NCBI GenBank assembly: GCA_037042915.1
Contig: CM073193.1
Location: 3,968,001-4,032,000, forward strand
Direction of reading: 5' to 3'
DNA: 64,000 bases
Origin: Auricularia sp. M13
Lineage: Eukaryota > Basidiomycota > Agaricomycetes > Auriculariales > Auriculariaceae
A program made the position numbers and the translations under genes. The notes below the pieces were generated by a model. The model was not told where the DNA came from. It ran no database searches and saw nothing but the letters and a program-made list of their open reading frames with translations. Shown piece after piece: positions 8,649 to 20,028 of this stretch (position 1 is its first letter; each line of letters starts with the position of its first letter).

Positions 8649-11433
8649 TCAATGCGCAGATCGCCTCTTGCCTGCGGAAGGCTCTCCGAGAACCGCACGT
8701 GGGCCCTTGCGCGCCATGACGAAGACGAAGACGCCAAGAACAACAACGAACTGCAGGATGAGCCAGAGCTCGAGGACGATCTCGATGCCCTTGGCCTGGA
8801 GCTTCTCGCGTGCCGTCCGCTTGTGCGTCTCGCTGTCGTCCGCCTCTTCGGTCTGCACAAGCTGGAACTCGTCCAGCTGCTCGCGTTGTGCGGTCGACAT
8901 GCGGCGATCGCGTGCGTTGGTCAATCGGCCGAGCGCACTGTTGCGTCGCCGGCCGAGGCTGAGGCTGAGCTTACTCGATGATGCCTGAGGAGACATGGGC
9001 GGCAAGTCCTCCTCCGGATATCGCGTCGTCTCCCATGGATCATCCTCCGGCCGGATGGCCTGAGTTTGGTGTTTCGGTCTGAAGCGCGGCGGCCCAGCGA
9101 TAAGCAGAGGACGGCCATCCGAGCGTGCCACCCAGCGATTTGGCCGCGCGACAACAGCGCGACCAAGCAACGAAAATGCCTCGCCAGGAGCGGAAGCAAG
9201 ACAACCCTCTGGCAGGATGTGCTCCCCGGGCTCGAGCGTCTTGCCCGTGTTGGCAGGGTCCAGAGCCTCGCGCAATGCCGCCATCGCCGGGTGCTCGCCC
9301 TGCTGATCTTCCTGGTCATACACAGCAGTTTGGTCGTCGTCGGCCATGGCGGAGACGTCGAAAGACTCGTCGAAGATGCTCGAATCAGGTCGTGACCTCT
9401 GCCATTCAGTGCCAAAGTCAGCGCCAAGTTCGTCTTCGAGAGTGCGCGGGGGAGCTGAGGAAGACGACGTCGAGCTCATGAAGCTGGAGAGACTGGGCAA
9501 ATGGAGGCCTAAGAAAGAAGGACTCGGCGCGAGCATCCCAGGTCGAGACTCCGTTGTTGTAGGCGACTGATCCTGCTGGGTCGGCGGGGACGCGGCCGTA
9601 ACCCTGATGCTGCCGTGAAGCGTCGACTGTAGAGAAGGCGGGGGAGTGCGGGGTGCTCTACGTGGAGGAGAAGGCCTAATTGTGCGTTCGGTGTCTTCGC
9701 GCTCGAGCGGGTCATCCAAAGACACGGGGAATATCTTGTCGATAGGGCGTCGGTACTTGCGAGGCTTGCTGAGGCCAAAGAGCGGATTATCAGAGCTTGT
9801 CGTGAGCACGGGAGAGTCGGGCAGGTGCGAATCGTCATGGACGCCCATGGATGCCGAAGTAACGCGGCGAAAGGTCGAAGGCTTTGAAGTGCTCGCTGCA
9901 CGAAGCGAAAGGAAGCGAACGGGCTCGCCATTGCTATCAATACCCTCAACCTCCTCGAGTTGCAGGCCGTCATAGATATTCTTCATCTGGTCTGCCTCTT
10001 GGCGCGCCATCTCCAGCTTGTCCTGCATGGCTTTCTGTGACTGGGATATAGTGTTATTTGCGTCCTCGAGTTCCTTCACCTTCGAGAGAATCTGAGCCAG
10101 GAGAGTGAATTCCTCCGGCGTGCACGATGTCAAGCGAGAGCGGCGGCGAACAGAGGCTACGTCGTTATCGTCCTCGTCATCCTCGACAACGGTGGAAGGG
10201 ATGGTGTCCAAGTCGGACGAGAACCCGCGCGAGGGGAATGGCACAGCGGGCATGGAACCGCTGCTCGGCATTGAGCTCAAGGACACCCGGGAAGACGAGC
10301 TTGATGTGAAGCTACCAGGGGCGAAGTCCTTGACAGTATCGTCTTCGTCGTCGCCGATGGCCCTACCCTTGGCACGCGCCGCGAGAAGCTGCTCTTCACG
10401 CTCCTCTCGCACACGCCGGGCGTCTGGGCGAACATCCGCGACGACGTTCTCCAACTCGGCATTGCGACGCTGGGTGGACTCCAGCTCGCCGCGGAGTCCT
10501 TCAATCTCCTTTTGGAGCTGGCGTAGCTTGCGCTTGGACTCGCGGTCGGTGAGATTCGCGTCGGAGATGATCTTCTCGAGACGCGTATGGAGCTCGTCGT
10601 TCTGGCTGTTGAGTTGGGCGATCTGCTCAGGGCTGGCGGAGAGACGGCGGGTGTGACCGCGACGTGGAGGTGTGATGGGCGGCGGGATCTCGGACGCCGG
10701 GGTCGGAGGTCCGGACGGCACGAGGTGCTGCTCAAAGGAAGTCGATGTGCGCATGCCATGGCCGAGCGCGCGCATGGAGTCGTACTGGCCGGGCTTGACG
10801 CGGGCGAGCAGCGAGTCATGGCGCGAGCGCAGGAGATTGTTCTCCCTGAGCAGCGCCTCGCCAGCCAGCGCAGCGATATTGAGCTCTGGGGTGACCCCGC
10901 AATCAGCACATAAGCTCGGGCAGCCAAGATGGGGCCGGCGCACCTGTCTCATGGGTGCGAATGATCTGCTCTGCGTTCTTCAAGAGGTCGAAGAGCTCCT
11001 CGCGGCTCTTCTGCTGCAGGACTTCTTCGTTCTGGATCTCGTTCGCAGTGTCGGTCTGGGGCAGCTCGTAGCCGAGAACCTGCGCCGTGGCCACGACCGA
11101 CGACCCCAGCAGCGTCGTGACCGGAGACGTCTCCGAGTCGCCAAAGACGTCGTGCAGCTGCTTGAGGGACGATGTGTTGTCGTATGGCGGCGGCGGCGAC
11201 GCATGGTGCTGCGTGTCCAGCGTAAGCCCCGCTTGCCAAACGACAGGCGGCCAGGCGGCTGCGGACGCTTGGGAGACAGCGGCGTCGTCGTCGAGGCCAA
11301 CATGGTAGGAGACGAGTGTTCGCTAGGAGGGCAAAGCCGAAAGGAGTATTAGAGCAAAGGTAGGCGAGTATAGGGGTTCAATTCACATGGCATGACCTTC
11401 GGAGACCCAATATTTCTTGTCTCTCGCGCTCAT
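8649..11433 (-). CDS. Coiled-coil, tail-anchored protein with CC1-box/HAP1-like motif
   Basis: About 880 residues. The N-terminal part has TLLGSSVVATAQVLGYELP and EEVLQQKSREELFDLLKNAE. Across an intron (about 10902-10957) it continues ELNIAALAGEALLRENNLLR, which contains AAxxG in the setting of the CC1 box/HAP1-N helix that contacts dynein light intermediate chain in BICD, Spindly and TRAK/HAP1 proteins. Further coiled coils follow (EQIAQLNSQNDELHTRLEK, LLAQILSKVKELEDANNTI), then long Ser/Pro-rich linkers and a C-terminal hydrophobic anchor IVLELWLILQFVVVLGVFVF followed by a short basic tail, stop at 8649. The large exon 8649-10901 is certain. The start is not: ATG at 11433 joined by an 84-base intron keeps frame, while ATG at 11303 does not. 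I infer a membrane-bound adaptor or tether; cargo unknown. Confidence 0.72.
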
Positions 11434-11958
11434 TTCACATAACCCACTAGCCTAGAGACTTGGGGCCAGACTATCGCATATGACTATATGACTGACGAAA
11501 TATGCTGTGTAGTTGGAAATGTGCCTCGAACCCTCCTTCGTCTGCGTTAAGGCGTTTCGCAAGTCAAGCGGACTGCCAATGGCTTTCAGTTTCCAACATC
11601 GACAGTCCAAAGTCTGCCACCAACGTGCCGTTCTGTGCCTTGACAACGCCGACTGCGTGAAATACTGCGAAACCCTAGCAAAACCCCTGTCATCTTTATG
11701 ACGCAGACTCGCATGCAAGTCGGTTGCTGCCATCTGCAGCGAGCTCGTGATTGACCAGAAAGCCTAAGGCGCGGATTCTCGTCCAATAAAAAAAGGATGG
11801 CTATATACTGGATTACAGTGGAGAAAGTCAGGGTGTGCATAATACCATTACAGACTTCCGTGTAGAGTCCTCCGCGGAAAACAAGGAACGCGATGCCATC
11901 CGACGCGAACGGCTGCGACGCGAACAGCTGCGGGGACAAAGAAGGGGCGCAGCACGAT
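11434..11958. other. Intergenic region, no gene seen
   Basis: 525 bases between the start of the coiled-coil gene and the stop of the next minus-strand gene. Short open frames on both strands show no family signal. It should hold the promoter of the coiled-coil gene and the 3' UTR of the membrane protein. Confidence 0.45.
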
Positions 11959-13045
11959 CTATGTGCTGGCGACGGTGCTCCCGCGCGACGATGAACGTTC
12001 CCGTACAGGTTGCAATCTCTGTTGAGGCGTTGTGGAACGAGGCAGCGAGCGGAGTGAGAGCGATGTAGAGTCCATGCGCAGTGCTGCCATGTTGGGCAAT
12101 GCGCCGAGCACGCTGCCGGTGCTGGAGCGACGAGAGCTGACGCCGGATTGTAAGTGCTCTTGGAACAGCGGCTGGGCGTCGTCGGCACCATCATCCAGAT
12201 AATTTCGATCCCACTGGTCTTCCTGGTTGTGCGAGCCACGACGGTGCCGGAGCACGGAAAATAGCATGATGGCCGCCGCGGGCAGTATGACAAGGGCGCC
12301 CATGACTCCCTGTATAATTGCTGCAATGGGAAGCCGCTTTTCCTTTTCCTGGTCAGGACTGCCGTCATTGGTTCATCAGAGCTACAGATTGACGGTTGTC
12401 AATGGAAAGCACATACCCAACGGATTCCCCTGTGTTGTTATTGGAACGACCAGATATAACACTGGTGACCTTGCTGGAAGTATATGAGACGCCGACACGT
12501 TGACAAGGTAGGAGAAACGCTCACTCTTGCAACTCGTATTCGATGAACGTGAGGCTCAACGTGCGTGCTTTGCCGTTGACGGTAGTAGTGTTCACATATT
12601 GCACCTGCAAAGTGTGCTCGACCTCTGGATCCAACCAATTCTGTTGGAATATCGGCGCTGGATGTACGACTTCCGGCCGGCTGGTGTCGACTACCGTCCA
12701 CTGACCGTCGAGGGACACATTGACTGTCGCGCCAAGCGGCGAAAAGGCGCCATACACGCTCACCCGCGAGCCTGCGGGCACATTGAGACTGCGACCAACT
12801 CGGCAACCGGTACACGCACCGTAGAAGCTTGTATTGGCCGAAGCCGACGGTCCAGCCGTGGTCCAGTGAGGGTAGCTGCCGTTCGTCCGTAACCACCAAA
12901 GGCCCTGGCAGCTCGCCACGTCCGCTTCACAGTCAAGAGAGGCATTCGCCCAATCGCTGTAGTTTATCGACGCCTTGTAGACGGACGATTGGCCGGCAAC
13001 GGCAGAAATCAAGAACAGGACAAGAACAGGCGGCAGGTGAACCAT
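11959..13045 (-). CDS. Signal-peptide single-pass membrane protein (agaricomycete type)
   Basis: Start ATG 13045 gives a signal peptide (VLVLFLISAVAG, then QSSVYKASINYSDWANASLD). The ectodomain of about 160 residues has several N-x-S/T sites, paired cysteines (CTGCRVGRS) and a beta-rich look (GSRVSVYGAFSPLGATVNV). Two introns (about 12471-12520 and 12364-12418) lead through a Gly/Asn/Ser linker to a transmembrane helix VMGALVILPAAAIMLFSVL, a basic RHRRG stop-transfer and a Ser/Arg-rich cytoplasmic tail of about 100 residues ending RGSTVAST. Basidiomycetes have many such uncharacterised proteins with an Ig-like N-terminal domain. Role in surface sensing is only a guess. Gene model is good because both junctions keep frame. 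Confidence 0.72.
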
Positions 13046-13529
13046 GTCCAATTAGTCTGCCGGTACATGCAGTGTGTGCAGACTTAGCGGCGCTGAACAA
13101 GGGCTGCGCGCCTTGTCGACGAGGAGACTGAACGACTTGAAGGAGAGCGATGATTTGGACTCGGATTTCCCGCAGCGCATGGGCGTCGTGATATTGATTA
13201 GCTAAACTCCGAGAATCAACGATTCAGCCAGGTGCTTGGTGCTGCACAAGCCCAAGGCTCTACGTAGGTATATGATCAAGGCTCATGCAACTTGCTGGGA
13301 AAACCGCCCTTCTGGAAGAAGCCGGCCTTTATGAGTAAACGTTAAACGTTAAACCCTGACAGAGATCTACTACTGCAGAATTGCATAATTCAACAGCGAT
13401 GCGCAGAGAAAGAAATCTCTACGAGGGTGACTGCCTTCCTGTGAGCAACGTAGCGATAAAGGTGCATGCATTTACTGCAATTACTCTTTGCAACCATAAG
13501 AAAATAAAGGAATCGTACTGAGATACTGA
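13046..13529. other. Intergenic region with a short direct repeat
   Basis: 484 bases upstream of the membrane-protein gene and downstream of the SDR stop. No ORF of note. A 7-base direct repeat TAAACGT occurs twice and a half at 13336-13354. Confidence 0.45.
13336..13354. repeat. Short direct repeat (TAAACGT)2.7
   Basis: TAAACGT TAAACGT TAAAC read on the plus strand, in the non-coding gap upstream of the membrane-protein gene. Function unknown; it could be a factor site or chance. Confidence 0.5.
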
Positions 13530-15111
13530 CTAGTCGCTGTCGGTGCCAGCATCGTGATGACCGTTGGCCCGCTCGGGGGCCTCTCCCTCCTCTGCGCGCC
13601 TCCCCGAAACCTTTACAAAGCCCTGCATAGCATAATCCGCGTTGGAGACCTGCGGGCCGTCGGTCAGCTCACTAATCATCGTGTAATAATCAGATAAGCA
13701 CCCATTGCACAAAGTCGCGGGCCCAGGTTGGCAAGGCGCCCGCCCACCATGCGAAGTTCACGTAGAACGGGAGATTGATCGTACGCGACTCTTGCTCGTC
13801 CACGGCCGCGATGACAGCCTTTGTAATGGAATGCGGGGCGACACTGGGGAAAAGGAAATTCCAGAACCACGACGTAGGAAAGGTTACGGTGGAAAAGAGC
13901 TGCGTGTTGACATGGCCTGGTACGACCAGTGTCGTGCGGACTTTGCGGGCGTTGTACCTGCAAGTTCCATGAGTTACAAAGCAAGTTGCGTATCCTGCTG
14001 CGAACCTGTGGTCGAGTTCATAACGCAAGGATTCGTGTAAGGAGTTGACAGCGGCCTTCGTCGCACAATAATCGGCTGAGAAGAGATGAGATTGTATAGG
14101 CACGAGATAATGCAACGCACTCATCTGAGCAGAGCCAACTAGCCCCATGACGGAGCTGACAGAAATGATGTGACCCGCATTTTGCTTCACCATGTTGGGA
14201 AGGAAGGCCTTCAATGTCCAGAAATGCCCCAGCAAATTGGTGTCCACCGTCCTATACAACATGAGCTCTAAATAAGTATGCATGATCGGCGTGCATACTG
14301 TCTGATATCCTCGGGCTTGAGGTCCAACAGCAGCTTACCCTGGACGACGCCAGCATTGTTGATGAGAATGGTAGGATGTCCAATCTTCGCAAGGTCAATA
14401 AATGGCTGAGCGATGACGCAGATAGCGTGTACCTCTTCCACAATGGTTTTCGCGACCTTTTCGACTTCCTCCCATTTGGACACGTCGCATTTGTAGTAGT
14501 TGATGTTATCTGTGAAGACGCTATGGTCAGCGCCCAACATCTACACAATTTGGCACTTACAATTCTCTGACTCAATCTCTTTAACGTCTAGTACGACTAC
14601 AGTGACGTTGCGCACTGCGAACGTGTTCGCCAGCAGCTCGCCGATGCCGGACGAACCTGTCAGACACTAAGGGTCTAGCATCTGCACGGCATTCCGGTGC
14701 AGGACGCACCACCAGTAATAACGATAACTTGCTCGCCCCAGTCAACACGGCCGGCCTTCCACAGTAGACTGCGCTCATTGCGCCATACAGATGAGGTCCA
14801 TCTAAAGGTCCCTTGTAGCCGAGTGAGCGGGCAACGATAGTGTGCGTCGCAAGGCGATGCTCACAAAACGCAGAGACGAGGGCAAAGTACAGGGCGCTGT
14901 AGCTGACAACATTGGACGTCCAGTCGGCGCCCTGCGCCTTATAGAAAAGTGGAATCCAGAATGTAAAGAACGGGCCTTCGAAGGCGAGCGCCGGTAAGCA
15001 GCGCGGCGAGAGGGAGAGCATGGCCATTTGCTCACTGAAGACGGTGTTGGCCAGAACCTTGACAACCAGGTCAAGGTCCAGCGCATCGAATACCTGCGTC
15101 GGTGCGTCCAT
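13530..15111 (-). CDS. Short-chain dehydrogenase/reductase, membrane-associated (SDR16C-like)
   Basis: NAD(P)-dependent oxidoreductase of the retinol-dehydrogenase-like SDR group, probably acting on lipophilic alcohols or ketones. Start ATG 15111 gives MDAPTQVFDALDLDL and a hydrophobic N-terminal segment (FFTFWIPLFY...). Then come the Rossmann motif VITGSSGIG (the Gly codon is split by an intron), NVTVVVLDV, the NNAG motif in TILINNAGVVQG, HIISVSSVMGLVG with the catalytic Ser, and the YCATK active-site Tyr-Lys (ADYCATKAAVNSLHESL). It continues VVPGHVNTQLFSTVTFP and ends DYAMQGFVKVSGRRAEEG. About nine introns are needed; the last (about 13641-13692) removes a false stop. Catalytic Ser-Tyr-Lys are all present. 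It lies next to a divergently transcribed sugar transporter. Confidence 0.85.
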
Positions 15112-16305
15112 ATCCCAAGGTTCGTAATCTGATAATGCGCGTGCGTGTCCGAAAGCCGAAATTCGCTGCAGGGGCTGTGCTCGATGCCTGGCCAGCTTTC
15201 GGCGCTATTTGCTTATGTCCGTCTTGCATCGTCAATCCCGAACTTGATCGATGTCCTCCCGAACTTCCACTCCCAACATATCGATTCATGATAGAGCACG
15301 CCCCGGAAATTAGCCGAACGGCCGCGCCCTAAACTGACGCCCTGCACCAGAAACGGTGAAGCCAGAGATTATCCCTGTTATTAATAGGTGACGAACAAAG
15401 AATTGTCAGAACAGGAATCATCCTTTCCAGGTATGGTGTTGCCTGAGAGAGCAGTGGAAGCTCCGAATCACTGTGCTTCTGAAGTCGCACAACGGTCCGG
15501 AAGGGGGGTGTTTAAAGCTTCCTCGTTTTGTTCAGGCTCCAGTTTGTGCGGCTGACGGCTGTTAGAAAGTGCTATCGCTTCCTTCCCGTTTCTAACGTTT
15601 GCTCGCGGCTATGTGCCTCGCTACTCTCGAGATATTCAGAGCAAACGTCATGGGTAAGGGCTTAACTAGTCAACGACGCAACCTGCGACGTTCCAGGCAC
15701 GAGTGGCGTCCGAGAACCTTGCTTCGTTTGACTGGCTGATAACGGGCGCTTATCTACGGATAATACGACCCTGAGAACACCGAATGGCGGCGCAATCAAC
15801 AGACCCTGTCTACTGTCTCTTTACTTGGAAGATGTGCGTGATTGTATGGGGGCTGCAGTTCGGAACCAGACGGACGCTCAGAAATGACGATAGCGGCGAC
15901 AAAGCGAGTAAATCTGGTCTTACTGTGCCATGGGAAACCGTCAAGACCGTGTTCCCCGGTCCGAGCTTTCTCCATGTGGATACGACAAGCCCACTCCGAG
16001 CACTGCGCGCCTTTTCTTACACATTTCGTGAAAGAAACCACTCGTTGAGGACTTCATCTTGGGGGAAACGGCGTGGCAGACAGTCTACAGCTATGGGGTT
16101 GCCCCCAAAGGAGATGACAACAGGATATTCGCGAAGCGAAGACGAGAAGCAGGCGACCCGTGACCGGGGCAAGCATTGACAGCTGAGTGCGAAGTTGGTG
16201 TGGGGAGGTTTCTCCGAGCTCGGAGCAGTACATAAAGACGGCGCCTCGCCCGCCCGCCTGTCAGGACGTTGTGCTCCCCTGACCCCGCCTGCCAGGTCGC
16301 TCGCC
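15112..16305. promoter_or_regulatory. Divergent intergenic region SDR / sugar transporter
   Basis: About 1.2 kb. A 131-codon plus-strand frame (15784-16179) and its minus-strand counterpart show no family signal, so I treat them as chance. CATAAAG at 16231-16237 lies about 70 bases before the transporter ATG and could be TATA-like. GTGGGG at 16199-16204 and CCCC-rich sequence near 16275 resemble Mig1/CreA (SYGGGG) sites, which would fit glucose repression of a sugar transporter; this is inference only. Confidence 0.35.
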
Positions 16306-18523
16306 ATGTCGTCGCACTCGCTTGACGAGAAAGAGACCCAGGTAGGCGCCAGTCGCATCTGCATGGCTTGCCGCGCTCAATTTCTGCTCGCTCTGCTCAG
16401 TCGCCCTCGCCCCAGGAGCAGACCATCGCGACGACGGTGGCCAAGAATGGTGCGTGCGCCATCGTCTCGAGACTGCGCAAACGCTTATGCAGCATACAGC
16501 TGCTTTCGAGGCGACAAAGCAGACCGCGAAGCTGAGCGTATGGACCCGCGACAGTATGATCCTCCTCGCCGGAGGATTCGTTAGCTATATGTGCGCTGTA
16601 CGTGCAGCTAGGCGACTGTGATAGACGCATATGTACTCATTCCCACGCCACAGATTGCTAACGGTTACGGTAAGCACGACAAAATATACCAGTCACTGAA
16701 ATTGTGGCTGATGTCTATCTATACCAGATGGCTCACTCATGGGTGCCATCACCGCAATGCCATACTACGTACGCCTAACTGTGTAGCTGTGTCTTCCTTT
16801 TGACCCCTGCTTTAGAAGAGTTACTTCGAGGGCGCCGCGGACTTCACCGCCGGCACGGGTCTGATTTTCTCGTGAGTGGACTTCCACACGCCAGCACCGT
16901 GGATACTGATGACTTGCAGTATCTACACCGTCGGTCAAATTGTAGGCGGCTTGATGTCTGGACCCATATCGGACAAGGTGAGTTGGTTTGGCTGCAAGCA
17001 TACCTCTTCTTGCTGAATCCCCGCCTAGCTGGGACGCAGAGGAGGCATGTTTGTCGGCTGCTTGATCCTGGTCGTTGGTACCATCATCATTTCCTCAAGT
17101 CACCACAAGGAGCAGTTTATCGCAGGTCGTTTCGTGAGTTCTCACGTTTTTCAAGCCCTTACAAGCCCGTAGGGTGTACTAAGCCAGCTTCTTCCGGCGT
17201 CAGATTCTTGGCTGGGGCATTTCAATCGCTGTGACGGTGCGTAAGGCTCTGCTATGCATTTTCCGCATATACTGAATGGATCCAGTGCGCGCCCACTTAC
17301 TGCGTCGAGATTGCGCCGCCACAGTGGCGTGGACGCATGACTGGCTTCTACAACACCGGCTGGTTTGGAGGATCTATTCCAGCTGCAGCTATCACCCTCG
17401 GCACTCAGTACATCAAGTCGGACTGGAGTTGGCGTATCCCTCTGATTTTCCAAGCCGTACCAGCTGGCATCGTCTGCATCGTCGTGTTCTTCTTGCCCGA
17501 GAGTCCTCGCTGGCTATATGCTCAGGGGCGTGAAGAGGAGGCTCGCGCTTTTCTTGTTCGCTTCCACGGAGCTGGCGACCCGAATTCGTCGTACATCACA
17601 CTCCAGGTCCAGGAGTTCCAAGACTCGATTCAGCTCGACGGCTCCGATAAGCGCTGGTGGGACTTCAAGGAACTGCTCTCAACAAAGAATGCCCGTTGGC
17701 GGTTCTTGATGGTGGCCTTCATGGCCATCTTCGGCCAGTTCTCAGGGAACGGTCTTGGATATTTCAACCCACAGATATTCAAACTCCTTGGATACGGCAC
17801 CATTATGCAGTTCGTTCTGAACCTCGCGACAACGATTGTCTCTGCAACCGGAGCGTACACGGGTGTTTACGTACGCCGCAGCTATATTGCCTTGTACAGC
17901 CCTGCTAACCTGCAAAACAGTTCAGCGATCGTATGCCTCGTCGGCCCGTTCTCATCTACGGAACACTCGCGTGTTCAGCCATGTTGGCCATCAATGGTGG
18001 CCTGAGTGCCGCATTCGCCCCGACCTGTCTCGCAGACGCTGACGGTGTCTGTACTGGGAACCCCAAGTTGGCTCTCGCTCAGGGAGCTCTTGCGGCGTAC
18101 TTCCTGTAAGTACACGGCTTGCATTCATCAGTCGTACCTCACGATACCTCAAGGTTCAACGCCGTCATTTCTTTTACCTACACACCTCTCCAAGCGCTAT
18201 ATCCTGTGGAGTGTCTGACAACGGAGACTCGTGCAAAGGGGATGGGCGCCTACCAAGCCCTCGTGAACGTCATCTCGTTCATCAACCTCTTTGCTGGACC
18301 GATCGCCCTACGCAACATCAAGCACAATTATATCTTCGTGTTTGTCGGCTGGGACATTGTCGAGGCGACACTTTGGTTCTTCTTCGCCGTCGAAACGAGC
18401 GGGCGGACCTTGGAAGAGCTCGACGAGCTGTTCAGCGCACCTAACCCGGTCAAAGCGTCCAAGCAAAAACAAATTGTAGCTATCAAGGAGAGCGGCCATG
18501 CTGTCATCATTGACAAGGTGTAA
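16306..18523 (+). CDS. MFS sugar transporter (lactose permease-like)
   Basis: Plasma-membrane symporter of the sugar-porter family. Start ATG 16306 (MSSHSLDEKETQ). Introns split a very fragmented 5' half, then long exons follow. Diagnostic motifs: GYDGSLMGAITAMPYY, GPISDKLGRRGG (the G-x-x-x-D-x-x-G-R-R signature), GWGISIAVTCAPTYCVEIAP, WRGRMTGFYNTGW, PESPRWLYAQGREEEA (PESPR signature after TM6), GQFSGNGLGYF, TYTPLQALYPVECLTTETRA (PET-like motif after TM12 region) and ETSGRTLEELDELF. Twelve transmembrane helices are expected and the hydrophobic segments fit. Ends KESGHAVIIDKV. The sequence resembles fungal lactose/hexose permeases; the substrate cannot be read from sequence. At least nine introns, all GT-AG. 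Confidence 0.9.
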
Positions 18524-18723
18524 CATGCTCATTGTTGGGCATCGGAGCAGCGTAGATAGTATGTGATATTGGGCGTGGGTGGATATGGGTCTGGCACTGT
18601 ATTATGTATTCATGGAACACGACTCTCACGTTTGCATGCGATACGTTTTGAACACTTTTTTGAGGCCGCGGGGGTGTGGTCGGCGCGGTTTGTCGCGCCG
18701 CGGAACGTGATTCTTAGCCAGCA

Positions 18724-19846
18724 ATGTCTTCCTCAGCAATCGACGCAGATGTCCCCATGCCGATTTCGAGCAGCGCGTCCACAGCGACATTGGGAAATGC
18801 GCCACAACAGGTTGCATCAGCCGCCACAACACTCTCTATTGTGCGTCATTCGCGTTGAAACGCGTGGAATGTACGCTCAGCGTGCAGGCGGCAGCGCCGC
18901 CCATACCGCCTCGTACATACCCCCGCCCGCCGCCGTCAAATATCATACCTATGCTCCTTGGAGTTGCGCGCCTGCTAAAGTACACTGCTGTCGGGACCGC
19001 AGTCTTGACATTCATCTACTTCGTACGTATGCTCATAAAGCGCGCACGGCGTGCTGAACGAGTTCTGCCAGACATATGTCCTGCCGCGCTTGAACCTCGT
19101 GCTGGAGCTGCGTGGGGAAATGTACAAGCACCAAACCAAACTATTGCTGCAGCTGCAAGGCAAGCTGCTGGAGCTCAAGGCAGCGAACAAGCCCGTGGCG
19201 GTCGCCGAGCCTTCCCCTGATTCACACGATGGCGAGGAGGACGACAGCGATACCGACGGCTCCAAAGCTAAAATAATCAGAGACGCGTCGTCACCATATG
19301 AACGTGCCATTTGCGATATTCTGCAGGGAGCGCCCGAGCACAAGCTACCATTCGCGGCGCTCCTGGATACTCTCAGCAGCAGGTTCGCCTGGTTTTCGCA
19401 CTCGCCAAAGCACTATCGCGTATTTATTCCTTTCTGCTTTTGTATTTGATTTCTGAACAGACTTTCAGAGCATAATCCTGAAGACCCTTGAGACTAGTGC
19501 AGAGTTTGAGGTCAAGATGGAAGATGTCGATGCGTTGATAACCCTCAAAGCCCCAATCCAGCTCGCAACTTCCCCAGCATCCGCCGATGCACTTGCTCTT
19601 CATGCCCTCAAAGACTCTGTTGCTAGGCTACGACGACAGCAGACGTCCGGCGGAACGTTGCAGTCGATCGTCGACCTGACGTCCTACATCTCCTCGCAGA
19701 CTTATGCGTACATGGGCTCTTATTCGTCCTTTAGGCCTTCAATGAGCTCTACTGCACAGCTAGCTCCTGCTGAAGATGACATCCGTAGAGAAATTCGCAG
19801 TCTGAAGTCGCTGCTGCTGAACCGGTACGCATCCCTCAGCCCGTGA
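18724..19846 (+). CDS. Putative peroxin of the Pex14/Pex17 type
   Basis: Start ATG 18724 (MSSSAIDADVPMPISSS). After a 47-base intron comes a Pro-rich piece (PPIPPRTYPRPPPSN), a hydrophobic segment LLKYTAVGTAVLTFIYF joined by an intron (19022-19069) to TYVLPRLNLVLELRGEMY and a coiled coil HQTKLLLQLQGKLLELK. The acidic middle (SPDSHDGEEDDSDTD) is followed by a helical region and a C-terminus IRREIRSLKSLLLNR. A membrane segment, then YVLPRL and a coiled coil, and a final EIRSLKSLLLNR recall fungal Pex14/Pex17/Pex33 proteins. The conserved N-terminal Pex5-binding domain of Pex14 is absent, so a Pex17/Pex33-like partner fits better. Gene structure is good, function tentative. Confidence 0.45.
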
Positions 19847-20028
19847 TGCTCAGTACTTGCTAACCTTCACGCCCACCAGCCGGTCTTTCATACCGCCGAG
19901 AATAGATCATCGTATAAACCCAACCTGAAATGTCTGCATTTCCATGTACAATACATGACTCCAATCTGTTACATGCGCGACACGGTCTTATCGGCATCTC
20001 AAGCGCTGGCTCGACTCTCCCTCTTATC

